A stretch of 20,228 bases of DNA from UBA668 sp043721915. Its GTDB lineage: Bacteria; Actinomycetota; Acidimicrobiia; Acidimicrobiales; Ilumatobacteraceae. This document shows positions 1-11,456 of the stretch, in pieces. A program made the position numbers and the translations under genes. The DNA lies in contig JAYSPV010000083.1 of assembly GCA_043721915.1 (NCBI GenBank), positions 1 to 20,228 on the forward strand, written 5' to 3'. The stretch's first letter is position 1. Each line of letters opens with the position of its first letter. The notes under the pieces were generated by a model that saw nothing but the letters and a program-made list of their open reading frames with translations, was not told where the DNA came from and ran no database searches.

Positions 1-3000
1 ATCGAGGGGCACTTCGTAGCGTTGGCCATCGGGCCCGGCAACGGTGGCCGTGGCGATGGCGCCGTCGGGGAAGTTGCCGCTGCCCTCAATGGTGATGTGC
101 AACCGACCGTTGGCGACCTGGGCCTGTGCCGCGCCTGCAGAGTCGCCCTGCTGGAAGGTGCTCTTGACGACGCGGCTCCAGAAGTCGACGTAGCCGTCCC
201 AGTTGGCCCAGCGCTGCGACCAGCCCTCACCGGCGTCGCTGGTCCAGCTGGCCACCTTGCCCAACCCGGCCTGCCAGCTGGCGAGCAGCGGGTCGCGGTC
301 CGGGCCGATGCGCAGCATCGTGGTGGCGCCGGGCTTGGCGGTGGTGGCGACGTAGCCGAGCAGTTCTGGCGAGGCCGTCAACGGTGCAACCACCGGGTCG
401 TTGGAGGTGACCTCCGGGAGGAAGTTTCCCTCGTTGATGAAGTCGCGGCTGGCGATCACAGCTTCCTCGGCCATGATCTGGGGCACATCGGCGAGGTTGG
501 TGCCGGGGTAGTAGCGGCCGTGGCCGGCCACGGCGATCTTCTCCAGCGACGGCGCCGCACCCTCGCCGGTGGCGAGCACCGACACCGTGATGCCGTGTTC
601 CTCGTACAGTTCGGCAGCACGGTCGGCCAGCTTGTCGATCAGCGCGACGTCGGTGAACCCGTCGGTGAACACGATGATGTGCTTGAGCTCGGCGTTGCTG
701 GCGAGCAGCTTCTCGGCGGGCTCGTCGAGGGCGACCATCAGGTTCGTGTTGCCGTCGGGCCGCAGGCGGCCGAGACCCTCGTCTATCTCGCGCTGTGAGG
801 GCAGCGTCTGCAGATCTATCACCCACTCGGTGCCGGCGGTCCAGGCCATCACTCCGATCTGGTCGTTCTGGGTCAGTGCTTCGATGGTCCGTTCGGCGGC
901 AGCCCGCGAGATGTCGGTCTTGTTGATGCCGCCTTGGTCGACGCTGCTGTTCATCGCACCGTCGGCGCAGTGGCATGCGGCCATCGAGCCGGAGGTGTCG
1001 ATCGAGAGCACCTCGGCGACGGTCTTGCGGCGCTTGGGGTCGAGGATCTCGCTGTCCACCGGCAGTAGCTCACTGAGCGGCGAGTCGCGGTAGCCGCCGA
1101 CGCCGTAGCTGCGGGTTCCACCGATCGTGACCATGCCGCGGCCGAGGTCGCGCACTGCCACGGTGAGGGCTTCGATCTGCTCGCCGGTGAGCGAGGAGGC
1201 GGGCACGTCGACCAGCACGATGCCGGCGTAGGTGGCCAGGTTCTGGACGTCAGGAACCTCGGCGGGGCCGATCACCTTCGTGGCGACGCCGCCGGCCTGG
1301 AGCGCTGCCGACACGCCGTCGGCTTCGCCCGCGGTGCCTTCGACGACCAGTACCCGCGCCGGGCCATCCACGGGCACGGCGGCGAACGCGGCATCGTTGC
1401 GCGGCTGGGCATCGCCGGCGCTGGAGACGATCGCCTGGTAGCGCAGCACAGCTGCCGGTGTGTCGCCGGCGTTGTCGGTGAAGGTGACGACGTTGGCGCC
1501 GACGGTCAGCTGCACGTTCTGGCTACCGACCTCGTCGCCGTCGCGACGCAGCACCACGGTTGCATCGCCGGCCTGGGTTGCCTCCACGTTGACCCTGACG
1601 GTGATGCTGTCGCCGACACGGGCGAGTCGCGGTACATCGATGCTGACCACCGCGGCGTCTGCGCCGATCGAGGTGTCGATGGTGTGCACCTCGATCTGCA
1701 CGTCGTCGCCGGCGAGCTGCTGTGCTTCGGCCAGTGCATCACCGCTGGTGACCCGACCGTCGCTGATGATCACCACACGGCGCTTCGCGTCGGAGGGCAG
1801 GACCGCCGAGCCGAGCCGCAGCGCAGTGGCGATGTCGGTGGCTGTTTCGTCGACGACCACTGCCGGGCCATCGAAGGTGGAGGACTGCTCCAGCACACGG
1901 TCGAGCCGTGCATCGCCGCCGAAGACCACGACAGCGCTCATCGCATCATCGGGCCGGGCGGCAAGGGACTGGTTGAGCCACTCGAGGGCTGCTGCTTCAC
2001 CGGCAGGCCCTAGCGAGGCGGAGCCGTCGAGCACGTAGACAGTTGCCACCCGATCGCTGCTGCGCCGGATCGTGGGAGCGAACAGGGCGCCGATCAGCAA
2101 CGCTGCGACGGCGATGCGAGCTGCAACCGCGATGCGCCACTGGCGGCGGCCGACGCCGAGCCGGCGCCACGCGAGCCAGCACTCCAGCGCCAGCAGCGCC
2201 AGCAGCGGATAGATGACCCACGGCAGCAACGAGTGGGCGGTACGCGCGGGCGTGACCTGCCGCGCGGCGTCGTCCACGGGCGGCACGAGCGTGTCACGCG
2301 GCGAGAGATCGCTCTCGGCCGCCGGGGGATTGACAGCGACCAGTCGATCCTTCTGGCCGTCGACCTCGATCACCCAGAAGCCCGGCTTCGTGGCGCGCAG
2401 TGCAGGGTCGCCGACAGCGAACGAACGACGTTGGCCATCGGGGCCAGCCACTTCGCCGGCGGTGGACGGATCGATCGGAAGGTTGCCGCCCACTTCGATC
2501 GAGGCGGTGGCGAGGGCGGTGCCGGAGAGCTCGGTGAGCAGGCGGTCGCCGAGTATCGGGAAGGCCACCTGCAAGGGCAGGTTGGAATCGGCGAGCGCGA
2601 AGGTGAGGAGGGCGAAACGGTGGCCGCCGGACTCGCCGCGCAGCAGCAGCGGAGCGTTCTCGCCCGCGACGAGCACGTCGACGGAGTTGTCGGCCGTCAC
2701 CCGGAGTGCTTGCGAGATTGCGACCTGCGTGAGGTCGACGTCCGACAGCAGCGCGTCGTCGCTGCGCAGCAACGTGACGGACGGGGTCTCGGCAGTGCCG
2801 ACGACGGTGACGCCGTCGATGCCGCCAGGTGAGGCAACGGCCAGGAACGAGGCCTTCGGCGCGGCCGGAACCCGGACCCCTGAGTAGACGACCACGTCGT
2901 AGCCCTCGCCGTCGGGTGCGACGCCACCCTCGGGAACCTCGACGACACTCACCTCGACGCCGGGCATCGACGTGAACAGCTCCTGCCAGAAGCGGGCATC

Positions 3001-3966
3001 TCCGGCGATCAGCACCTTCAGGTCGGGGCGGCGCGCGCCGACGCCGACACCGACGTCGTCGGCCGCGAGCAGGTCGCCACCGTCGAGGTACGCCTCGATG
3101 CGATCACCCGGCGGCAGATCCGCCTCCACCACGGTCGTGCTCCGGGCAGCAATCGCGACCGACTGCTCGCTGGAGGTGACGCCGTCGACGTCGATGCGCA
3201 CCGACTGGGTGACTGCCGTATCGCCGTAGTTGCGTACCGTGACCCGCGCATGCAGTCCGCTGCCGCGCGGTTCGACGTCGAGGCGGGCGATGGCGCGGTT
3301 CACGTTCTGCTCGCCGACGCGCTCGTAGCGCGTGTTCGGCGGCATCAGCTTCTCCTCGTCGGTGGTGAGGCCACCGTCGCTGATGAAGACGAACCCGATG
3401 TCGGCGCTGCTGGTGTCCAGGCTCTCCGCGAGGCTGAACGCGCCTGCGAAGTCGGCGTGCCCGGTTGTGGACTCGACGGTTCGCAGGGCACTGGCGAACG
3501 AGCCGCTGTCGTCACTGGCGGTGAGCACAACGCGGGGTCGATCGGAAGCCACCACGATCGACGCGATGCCGCCGTCGGGCAGCTCGTCGCGCAGTGCGGT
3601 GGCGCGTTCGATCGCCAGTTGCAGCCGATCGGGGCGGCCATCGAGCGCGGCCATCGAGCCGGACGCATCGATGATGAACACGGTGTGCTCCGACAGCGCG
3701 GCAGCCTCCAGCCGAACCGGCTGGGCGACTGCGAGAGCAATCAGCGCCACGGCCAGCAACTGCGCGAGCAACAGCATGCTCCAACGCAGCTTCTGCCACG
3801 GGGTGGCGCTGCTGACCGGCCGCTCCAGCGACCGCCACAGGAAGGTGGAGCTGACGGTGACCGACTGGCGGCGCGGCCGCAGGATGTGCAACAGCACCAC
3901 CGGAATGGCAAGGCCGAGCAGGGCCAGGCCCCACGGGCTGGCGAGCGAGATCGCAAAGGCCGACAT
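1..3966 (-). CDS. Giant membrane protein with three VWA domains (BatA-like module fused to VWA/amidotransferase-like module), 3' end outside window
   Basis: Reading the minus strand from the ATG at 3966-3964 gives an unbroken frame of 1322 codons to the window edge, with no stop. The N-terminus matches the aerotolerance (BatA) N-terminal family: a helix at about residues 8-30, a short basic stretch, and a second helix at about 60-83. VWA1 follows, with MIDAS residues D100, S102 and S104. After a beta-rich region, two more helices (about 581-600 and 613-632) open a second module. VWA2 has D647, S649 and S651. Next come an adhesion-like beta domain (about 770-865), an amidotransferase-like fold lacking an evident nucleophile Cys (about 865-960), and VWA3 with D990, S992 and S994. 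The start overlaps the DUF58 stop by 1 nt (TGATG). VWA domains bind metal and protein ligands, and here probably sit outside the membrane as part of a MoxR-dependent envelope complex. The function is unknown. Confidence 0.9.
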   Translation of the reverse strand, partial: MSAFAISLASPWGLALLGLAIPVVLLHILRPRRQSVTVSSTFLWRSLERPVSSATPWQKLRWSMLLLAQLLAVALIALAVAQPVRLEAAALSEHTVFIIDASGSMAALDGRPDRLQLAIERATALRDELPDGGIASIVVASDRPRVVLTASDDSGSFASALRTVESTTGHADFAGAFSLAESLDTSSADIGFVFISDGGLTTDEEKLMPPNTRYERVGEQNVNRAIARLDVEPRGSGLHARVTVRNYGDTAVTQSVRIDVDGVTSSEQSVAIAARSTTVVEADLPPGDRIEAYLDGGDLLAADDVGVGVGARRPDLKVLIAGDARFWQELFTSMPGVEVSVVEVPEGGVAPDGEGYDVVVYSGVRVPAAPKASFLAVASPGGIDGVTVVGTAETPSVTLLRSDDALLSDVDLTQVAISQALRVTADNSVDVLVAGENAPLLLRGESGGHRFALLTFALADSNLPLQVAFPILGDRLLTELSGTALATASIEVGGNLPIDPSTAGEVAGPDGQRRSFAVGDPALRATKPGFWVIEVDGQKDRLVAVNPPAAESDLSPRDTLVPPVDDAARQVTPARTAHSLLPWVIYPLLALLALECWLAWRRLGVGRRQWRIAVAARIAVAALLIGALFAPTIRRSSDRVATVYVLDGSASLGPAGEAAALEWLNQSLAARPDDAMSAVVVFGGDARLDRVLEQSSTFDGPAVVVDETATDIATALRLGSAVLPSDAKRRVVIISDGRVTSGDALAEAQQLAGDDVQIEVHTIDTSIGADAAVVSIDVPRLARVGDSITVRVNVEATQAGDATVVLRRDGDEVGSQNVQLTVGANVVTFTDNAGDTPAAVLRYQAIVSSAGDAQPRNDAAFAAVPVDGPARVLVVEGTAGEADGVSAALQAGGVATKVIGPAEVPDVQNLATYAGIVLVDVPASSLTGEQIEALTVAVRDLGRGMVTIGGTRSYGVGGYRDSPLSELLPVDSEILDPKRRKTVAEVLSIDTSGSMAACHCADGAMNSSVDQGGINKTDISRAAAERTIEALTQNDQIGVMAWTAGTEWVIDLQTLPSQREIDEGLGRLRPDGNTNLMVALDEPAEKLLASNAELKHIIVFTDGFTDVALIDKLADRAAELYEEHGITVSVLATGEGAAPSLEKIAVAGHGRYYPGTNLADVPQIMAEEAVIASRDFINEGNFLPEVTSNDPVVAPLTASPELLGYVATTAKPGATTMLRIGPDRDPLLASWQAGLGKVASWTSDAGEGWSQRWANWDGYVDFWSRVVKSTFQQGDSAGAAQAQVANGRLHITIEGSGNFPDGAIATATVAGPDGQRYEVPLD

Positions 3967-4825
3967 CAGCGGGCCACCCCGTGCTCGCGCCAGCCCTTGA
4001 GCACGACATCCTCGATCGGCTCGTCGGCCAGCACCTGCTGGTAGGAGGCACCCCGGCTGCGGCAGCGGGCGGCGGTCTCGGTGAGCCAGCGATCGACCAC
4101 CTCGCGGTAGCTCTTGACGCTGTCGTGGCTGAGGCTGACGGGCACCCGCTCGCCCGATTCGGCGTCGACGACATCGAGGTCGCCGATGATCGTGGGGGAG
4201 ATCTCCTCGGTGGCCAGTACGTGCAACACGGTGACGTCGCCGCCGCGGGCAGGCAGCCGATCGATGGCCGGCTCCCAGGAGGGTGTCAGCAGATCGCTGA
4301 TGACGACGGTGGCGCCGGCCGGCCCTGGACGCGCGAGCACATCGGCGGCGGCCGACATGAGATCGGTGGTGCCCGAGGGCTGCAGTGCTTCGAGGGTGCG
4401 GAACAGTGCCGTGACGCCGTGGCGACCGGTGAACCGCTGCGGCGGCCGCTGCGCCGGCTCGAGGTGCAGCGTGACGGAGTCGCGGCGGGTGAGGGCGAGG
4501 AACCCGATCGCGGCGGCGAGGCGCTTGGCCTGCTGCAGCTTGTCGTGGTGGCCCATCGACGCCGACACGTCGAGCAGGATGCGCAGGTGGAGATCGTCCT
4601 CCGCCTCGAACAGCTTGATGAACAGCTGCCCGGTTCGTGCGTAGACCGCGTAGTCGATGCGGCGGTAGTCGTCGCCCGGGTGGTACTCGCGCTGGTCGGC
4701 GAAGTCGAGTGAGTTGCCGAAGCGGGTGCTGCGGTGCTCGCCGGCAAATCGTCCTGCGAGCCGACGGCGCGTGCCGAGCTGCAATCGTTCCAGCTGCGTC
4801 AGCAGACGTGGTTCGAGCAGTGGGT

Positions 4826-4829
<4 letters not shown>
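3966..4829 (-). CDS. DUF58 family protein (VWA-like fold), MoxR partner
   Basis: The product is 287 aa. DUF58 proteins accompany MoxR ATPases and are thought to be adaptors or clients with a VWA-like fold. Family hallmarks visible are the basic N-terminal helix, the segment DFADQREYHPGDDYRRIDY at about 42-60 ending in the conserved arginine and aspartate, and a MIDAS-like DVSAS at 87-91. No transmembrane segment is evident, so it is probably cytoplasmic or peripheral; many DUF58 relatives carry two N-terminal helices that are absent here. The start is GTG at 4829-4827, inside a GTGA overlap of 4 nt with the moxR stop. Its own stop overlaps the next ATG by 1 nt. This spacing implies translational coupling in the order MoxR, DUF58, VWA, the usual order of such loci. 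Confidence 0.95.
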
Positions 4830-5847
<1,018 letters not shown>

Positions 5848-5848
<1 letters not shown>

Positions 5849-7440
5849 CAGTTCTTCCCTTGCAGTTGGTTGAAGTAGGCCAGGACGAGAGCGCGGATCG
5901 ACGGCGGTACCGCCGGATTGTTCATCGCGTCGGTGGCCTGTTGCGTGTAGTCGTCGATGACATCGGATACCGGCACGTTCGCCGAACCGTTGTTGGTCTG
6001 GCCATCGGTCGAGCCGATCGTGCCGCCCTGACCGTTGCCGGTGCCGCCGCCCACCGAGCCGGTTTCGCCGCCGCTGCCGTGCGCCGGGTCGAAGATGGTG
6101 TCGGTGTCGGGGCCACCGCTGCCGTCGGTGTGCCCGGTACCGGTGCCCTGGCCACCCTGTCCGCCCTGGCCCGCTGACCCGCCGCCGCCGTTGACATTGC
6201 CCGACGGATTGCCCCCGGCGCCCTGGCCCTGACCCTGTCCGTCACCTGAGCCCTGGCCCTGACCTTCGCCTTCGCCTTGGCCTTCGCCCTCACCTTGGCC
6301 TTGGCCCTCACCCGAGCCCGAGCCGTCGGACTGCCCGGAGCCCGGCTTGCCATCGCGTGCCTGCTGGAGTCGTTCGCCGGCTGCTGCGGCGGCCTGTGCG
6401 GCGTCACCGGCGGCCGCTTGGGCACCTGCTTCGGTGGCAGCCTGTGCGCTGGCTTGGCCGGCTTCTCCCAGTCGAGCCTGCGCGGTCGGGATGTCGCCGT
6501 CACGGATCGCTTGTGCGGCCTCACGCAACAGGTCGGCGGTGGCCGGGTCGCCGGCCTCCTGAGTCGCTGCGAGTGCCTCCAACCGATCCGCTGCTTCAGC
6601 GAGCTCGCCGTCGCTCATTCCGGGCAACTCACCGGCCAGCGCCTCCAGTTGGTCCTGCACGCTCTGCTCGCTGCTCGCACCCGGCAACGGTGAGTTCTCC
6701 AAGCTCCGCTGCAGTCCTTCGGTAGCGGCCATCTTGGCCAGCGTGTCGGTTCCTGTCTTCTCGCCGAGTTCGGCTGCGGCCTCCTGCAGGAGATCGTCGG
6801 CCTTCTGCAGCGAGTCGGTCTTGGAGAGCTCGTCGGCGAGCTGCGCCAGCCGGTCGGCGGCATCCTGGCCACCTGGTAGCTCTGCGATGCGCTGGGCCTC
6901 GGCCTGCAACACGTCGGCGCTCGCCTCGATCGCGGCTCGGTCGTCGGCGCGCCGCTCGCGCAGCGCGTCCTGCGGGTTGGCGATGAACGCGAGCACGAGT
7001 GCAGCCGGGGCGATCAGCGCGGCGATGCCGGTCGGCTTGCGCAGCAGGCGGTAGCGCACTGCTTCCTTGGGTGTGGCGACATCGGCCAGTTCCAGCGCTC
7101 GGTGGCGCACTCGGTCGGCGAAGTCGTCGTGGTGATCGGCCAGCTCGAGCGAGGTGGCGAACGCATCGCGGGTGCGCAGGCCGCGGTCGGCGGCGCGGGC
7201 CACGAGCAGATCGGGAACCCTGCACACGAGTGCGTAACTGGCCACCACCGTCACGACGCCTGCGACCAGCACAAGCGCCGCCAGCTCGGCCCATGCGAGG
7301 TCGAAGAACCTGCCGGCGAGCACCAGCCCGAGTGCCCCGAGCGCGACGACCGGCGCGATGAGCTGCAGGGTGGTGAGCGCCCAGGCCACGCGCAGGCGCC
7401 GGCGGACAGCACGGAACAGGGGTGTGAGTGTCGTGTTCAT
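5848..7440 (-). CDS. Membrane protein with coiled-coil region and long Gly/Gln/Glu-rich tail
   Basis: The product is 530 aa with no family I can name securely. Two hydrophobic helices lie at about 20-43 and 49-73 and a third at about 137-155. An Ala/Glu/Asp-rich, probably alpha-helical or coiled-coil region follows at about 160-360. Residues 366-485 are low complexity, dominated by Gly, Gln, Glu and Ser, with alternating GQG and GEG units. The last 40 residues (about 490-527) regain normal composition, with a Tyr-x2-Gln-Ala-x2-Ala-Met pattern and a closing Ala-Tyr-Phe. I recall similar C-termini in membrane proteins beside moxR/DUF58 genes in other Gram-positive bacteria, but this needs a profile search. 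It overlaps the permease stop by 4 nt (ATGA) and the moxR start by 1 nt. It is probably a structural or scaffold subunit; its role is unknown. Confidence 0.85.
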
Positions 7441-8377
7441 CGTTCAGTCTCCGCAGGGGTACGTAGTCGTCGGATGGCGAAAAGGGACATGGCGGCCGAG
7501 AGAGCACCGAGGGTGAGCACTCCGATGCCCCAGGCGGGGAAGCCCTCGCGCCGGCCGTTGATGATGCGGAACTGCGCGCCGAAGTCGTCCTCGGGGAACC
7601 AGGCGAACCAGCTGTCGGCGTTGTACGACTTCGCATTGGCAGTTTCGCGACGCGACCAACGCAGTGGGTTGCCGCCTTCGTTGGCGTTTTCGCCGGCGGT
7701 GGCGTCGGCGACGATGGCGATCGGGTTGACCGCGAGCAGGGAGGCCGGCGGGTTCTCCAGGTCGGTGCCCGAGCTGCCATCGGCGACTCGCATCGTGAAG
7801 TAGAGCAACGGTCCGATCAGGATCAGCAGCGCGGTGAAGCCGTAGGCCATCAGCGTCGCCGTCTGCACCCGTTTGGTGAAGCTGCTCAGCGAGGCGATCA
7901 TCACGGTCAGCAATACGGCGACGACGAAGATGATGCCGAGGCCCTTCACGCCGTCGAGCACCCGGATGCCACCCAACAGGTAGGCAACGCTCATCACCGG
8001 CAGTGCGGCCACGAGCAACAGCACGAGAAAGCTCATCGCCGCGAGCACCTTGCCGACGAAGATGCTCCGCGGGCGCAGCAGGGTGACCTGCAGGGGCAGC
8101 AGTGTCTGCCGCTCGCGTTCGCCGGCGATCGAGCCGGCGGTGAGGCCGGGCACGAAGAACAGCACCAGCGCGAGCATGACGAACAGCACCCACTCGTACA
8201 GGTCGCGTCCCAGGCGGGTCTGACGGGCGAGGTCGGCTTGGATCTCGCCGGTCGTCTTCGCGCCCTGGTACACGAGGTAGACGGTGAGGATCAGCAGCGA
8301 GAGGAAGACCCCGATCACCACGAACGCGCGACCGGTGCGCATCCGTTCTCTGAGCTCGCGACCGAGCACCGGGTTGA

Positions 8378-8381
<4 letters not shown>
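7437..8381 (-). CDS. ABC-2 type transporter permease
   Basis: The product is 314 aa from the ATG at 8381-8379. I chose this start because it forms a 4-nt ATGA overlap with the ATPase stop and the protein then begins MINPVLGRELRERMRTGR, the typical opening of ABC-2 permeases. Longer in-frame extensions upstream run through the ATPase gene. Six hydrophobic helices are visible at about 18-38, 63-85, 112-136, 147-168, 177-197 and 283-304. The segment AGERERQTLLPLQVT at about 86-100 is the coupling region common in NatB/GldF-like permeases. An extracytoplasmic loop of about 85 residues lies before the last helix. Together with the upstream ATPase it should form a homodimeric exporter or a mechanotransducing pair. 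The substrate cannot be told from sequence. Confidence 0.93.
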
Positions 8382-9261
<880 letters not shown>

Positions 9262-9265
<4 letters not shown>

Positions 9266-11382
9266 GTCGGGTCCTGCGAGGTGGCGCTGCGCAGTTCGGG
9301 GGCCTGATCCGACGGGAAGAACTCGCCGTCGTTGGGTATCCGCGCCATCACAACGCCGTTGATGATGCTCGTCGGTGGGACGGTGACGATGGTCCTCGTT
9401 GCCGTGGCCTTGATCCAGCCGCTGCCGTTCCACAGCTCGATGCTGGACAGGCCGACAGGCAGGCGCAGCACTGTTCGCGGGCCCAGCTGCGCATCGGGTG
9501 GCAGCAGATAGCGGTAAATTGTGTCGGACGTGCCGTTACCGAATTGGGTGAACGGGGAGCGAACCATCTGCACTCGCACCGCTCCGGAACGCAGGGGGCC
9601 GCTGCCTGGCCGAATCGGGGCGAGGCTGGTGACCACCGTGGTGGTGGTGACGCCGTGGGCCGTCTCGATCCCGACATTCATCTCGGTGGTCCATCCGGCC
9701 ACACGCACCATCGCGCTGGGGTACATCACCCGTCCGTAGTTGGCGTTGCTCCAGATGCCCAGCTCGGCGATCTCGTCCTTGTCGGCGCGGGGGTCCGAGG
9801 TGCCGTCCCACACTCGGTCGGCCAGGCTGAACCCGGTTGGCAGGGCATCCGCGTCGATCCGGAATCGCGCCGAGTCGCCCGGCGCGAGGGTGCCGACCAG
9901 TTGTGCGCCACCCGGCCCGAAGACGGCGACCTGTTGCATCGTGAACGGGCTGGTGTTCGTCACCGTGCCCACGACCTGCTCGTCGTTGATCGTGGCCTGC
10001 GCGGTGAGCCCGACGTCGGCCGTCGGGCCGAGCACGTTGCCGGTGGTGACCTGGCCGGGTTCCAGGCGTACCTGCAGGCGGCTCGATTCGTTTCCCGATT
10101 CGATGGTCGGTGTGATGGATGAGCCGCCATTGAAGAAGAACGCAACTTCGCTGTCGCTCTGCCAACCTTGGGGCAGGCCGACCTTCACCGTGCCACCGTC
10201 GCGGCTGAAGGTCAGCACACTGGCGACGGCGTCTCCGCCGCCGGGGTAGCCGTCGACGAACACCGCTGCGGCGGGCTTTCCGGCGGTGCGCCACTGTTGG
10301 CCGTACCACACGACGCCGCTGGCCGTGAGGGCCGCGAGCACAGGTATCGCCACCCAGGCGAGGGTGAGGCGGCGCATCCCCCTGAGGACGAAGTAGACGA
10401 TCACGGACGCGAGCAGCCAGTAGGCCAGCAGGGGTACGAGCAGCGGAACCATCGACGGAAGCTTCACGCCGGCACGGGCGGCCAGGTCCTGCTGGACCGA
10501 GCCCAGTTGCTCGCCCACCCCGAAGAAGCCGTTGAACTCGTTGGCGGCCATGCCGGTCGGCTCGATGATCGCCGCCCAGCTGCCGCTCGACGCCTTCCCG
10601 TTCACAAGGCGTACCTCGCCGCGTCCCGCGAGCGCCCAGCCGCCCGCGCCGGGTCGCCAGTCGACGGGCAGCGCCGAGAGGTCGCCGCCGTCATCGAGCA
10701 GCAGGCGACCGCCGCGGTTGAGCCACCCGAGCAATGCAGCCAGCTGGGCAGGCTGCAGCGAGCGCACGTCGGCTGTTGTCGCCGCGATGCTGTCGAACAC
10801 GTCGAGCGCGGCGGCGCCCAACGACATCTGGTCGAGCGACACTTCGGCGAGTTGCGCTTTGCCGGCCTCGGTAGCCAAGTTGACCTGTTCGGGCAGCTTG
10901 CCGACCCGTGTGACCAACGCAGGCAGCACGCCCACCAGCTCGACCTCTTCGGCGACGCGCATCGCGACCGCCTTCTTGGCCACGAGCTCGTCGCCGTGGA
11001 ACAGGCGCACGTCGATCGCGGAGCCGTCGGAAGAGCTGGGCACCACGAGCATGAACGACTTCGTGGTGCCTCCGGCGACCTGGATGCTCTTGGTGACCGT
11101 GGCGCCGGACGGCGCGACGACATCGATGCGGCCCGAGAACAGTTCGTCGGCCGAGACGTTGGCGGTGACCACCACGTGGTCACCCTGATCGTGCCAGCCG
11201 CGCAGGCCGGCAGCGACTTCGAGGGTTGCTGCGGCCGGCGGTGCGGCGGCCTCGGCCCTGCCCGACAGCGACATGCAGCCGAGGAGCACCGCTATCGAGG
11301 CCACAAGGGCACGACCGAACCGGATGGCCGATGGGTTGGGTGGGGAAGTGGTCAACGACGAGCTCCGGTTGGTCGGCCGCAC
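9262..11382 (-). CDS. Secreted, membrane-anchored protein with amidotransferase-like ectodomain
   Basis: The longest reading is 706 aa, starting with GTG at 11382-11380. A downstream TTG at about 11355 has a better Shine-Dalgarno match (GGAG, 7 nt spacing) and would leave a tighter signal peptide, so the start is uncertain. A signal-peptide-like hydrophobic stretch lies at about 23-45 with an Ala-rich cleavage region. An ectodomain to about 310 includes an amidotransferase-like strand-helix pattern ending in RGGRLLLDDGGD (about 223-234). Two transmembrane helices follow (about 312-333 and 340-360). A second beta-rich extracytoplasmic region of about 340 residues completes the protein. It is the first gene of the overlapping operon and ends in an ATGA with the ATPase. 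The arrangement recalls GldG-like auxiliary subunits of ABC-2 systems, but that is inference. Confidence 0.85.
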
Positions 11383-11443
11383 AGGTACACACTCTGACGC
11401 ATCTCGCGCCCTCCTGGTTCCCGATTGGTTCGGCGCTTGCCGA

Positions 11444-11449
11444 TAGCGT
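11444..11449 (+). promoter_or_regulatory. Candidate -10 box of leaderless pimA promoter
   Basis: TAGCGT lies 7 nt upstream of the ATG at 11457 with no Shine-Dalgarno sequence between them. This spacing would place the transcript start at or next to the ATG, as in actinobacterial leaderless genes. No convincing -35 hexamer is seen. The box lies in the 74-nt space between the divergent operons. Confidence 0.5.
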
Positions 11450-11456
11450 GCCGTCC

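Noticed and set aside
22..798. Plus-strand open frame of 258 codons and further long plus-strand frames through 4044
   Set aside because: They lie opposite the giant VWA gene, have no family motifs and show the biased composition of antisense shadows in high-GC DNA.
6190..6330. Tandem DNA repeat or CRISPR-like array
   Set aside because: The repetition is irregular 6-nt codon-level repetition encoding the Gly/Gln/Glu tail, with no spacers.
10168..11397. Plus-strand open frame of 409 codons
   Set aside because: It is antisense to the 706-aa secreted protein, is rich in Arg/His/Gln, and shows no recognisable domain.
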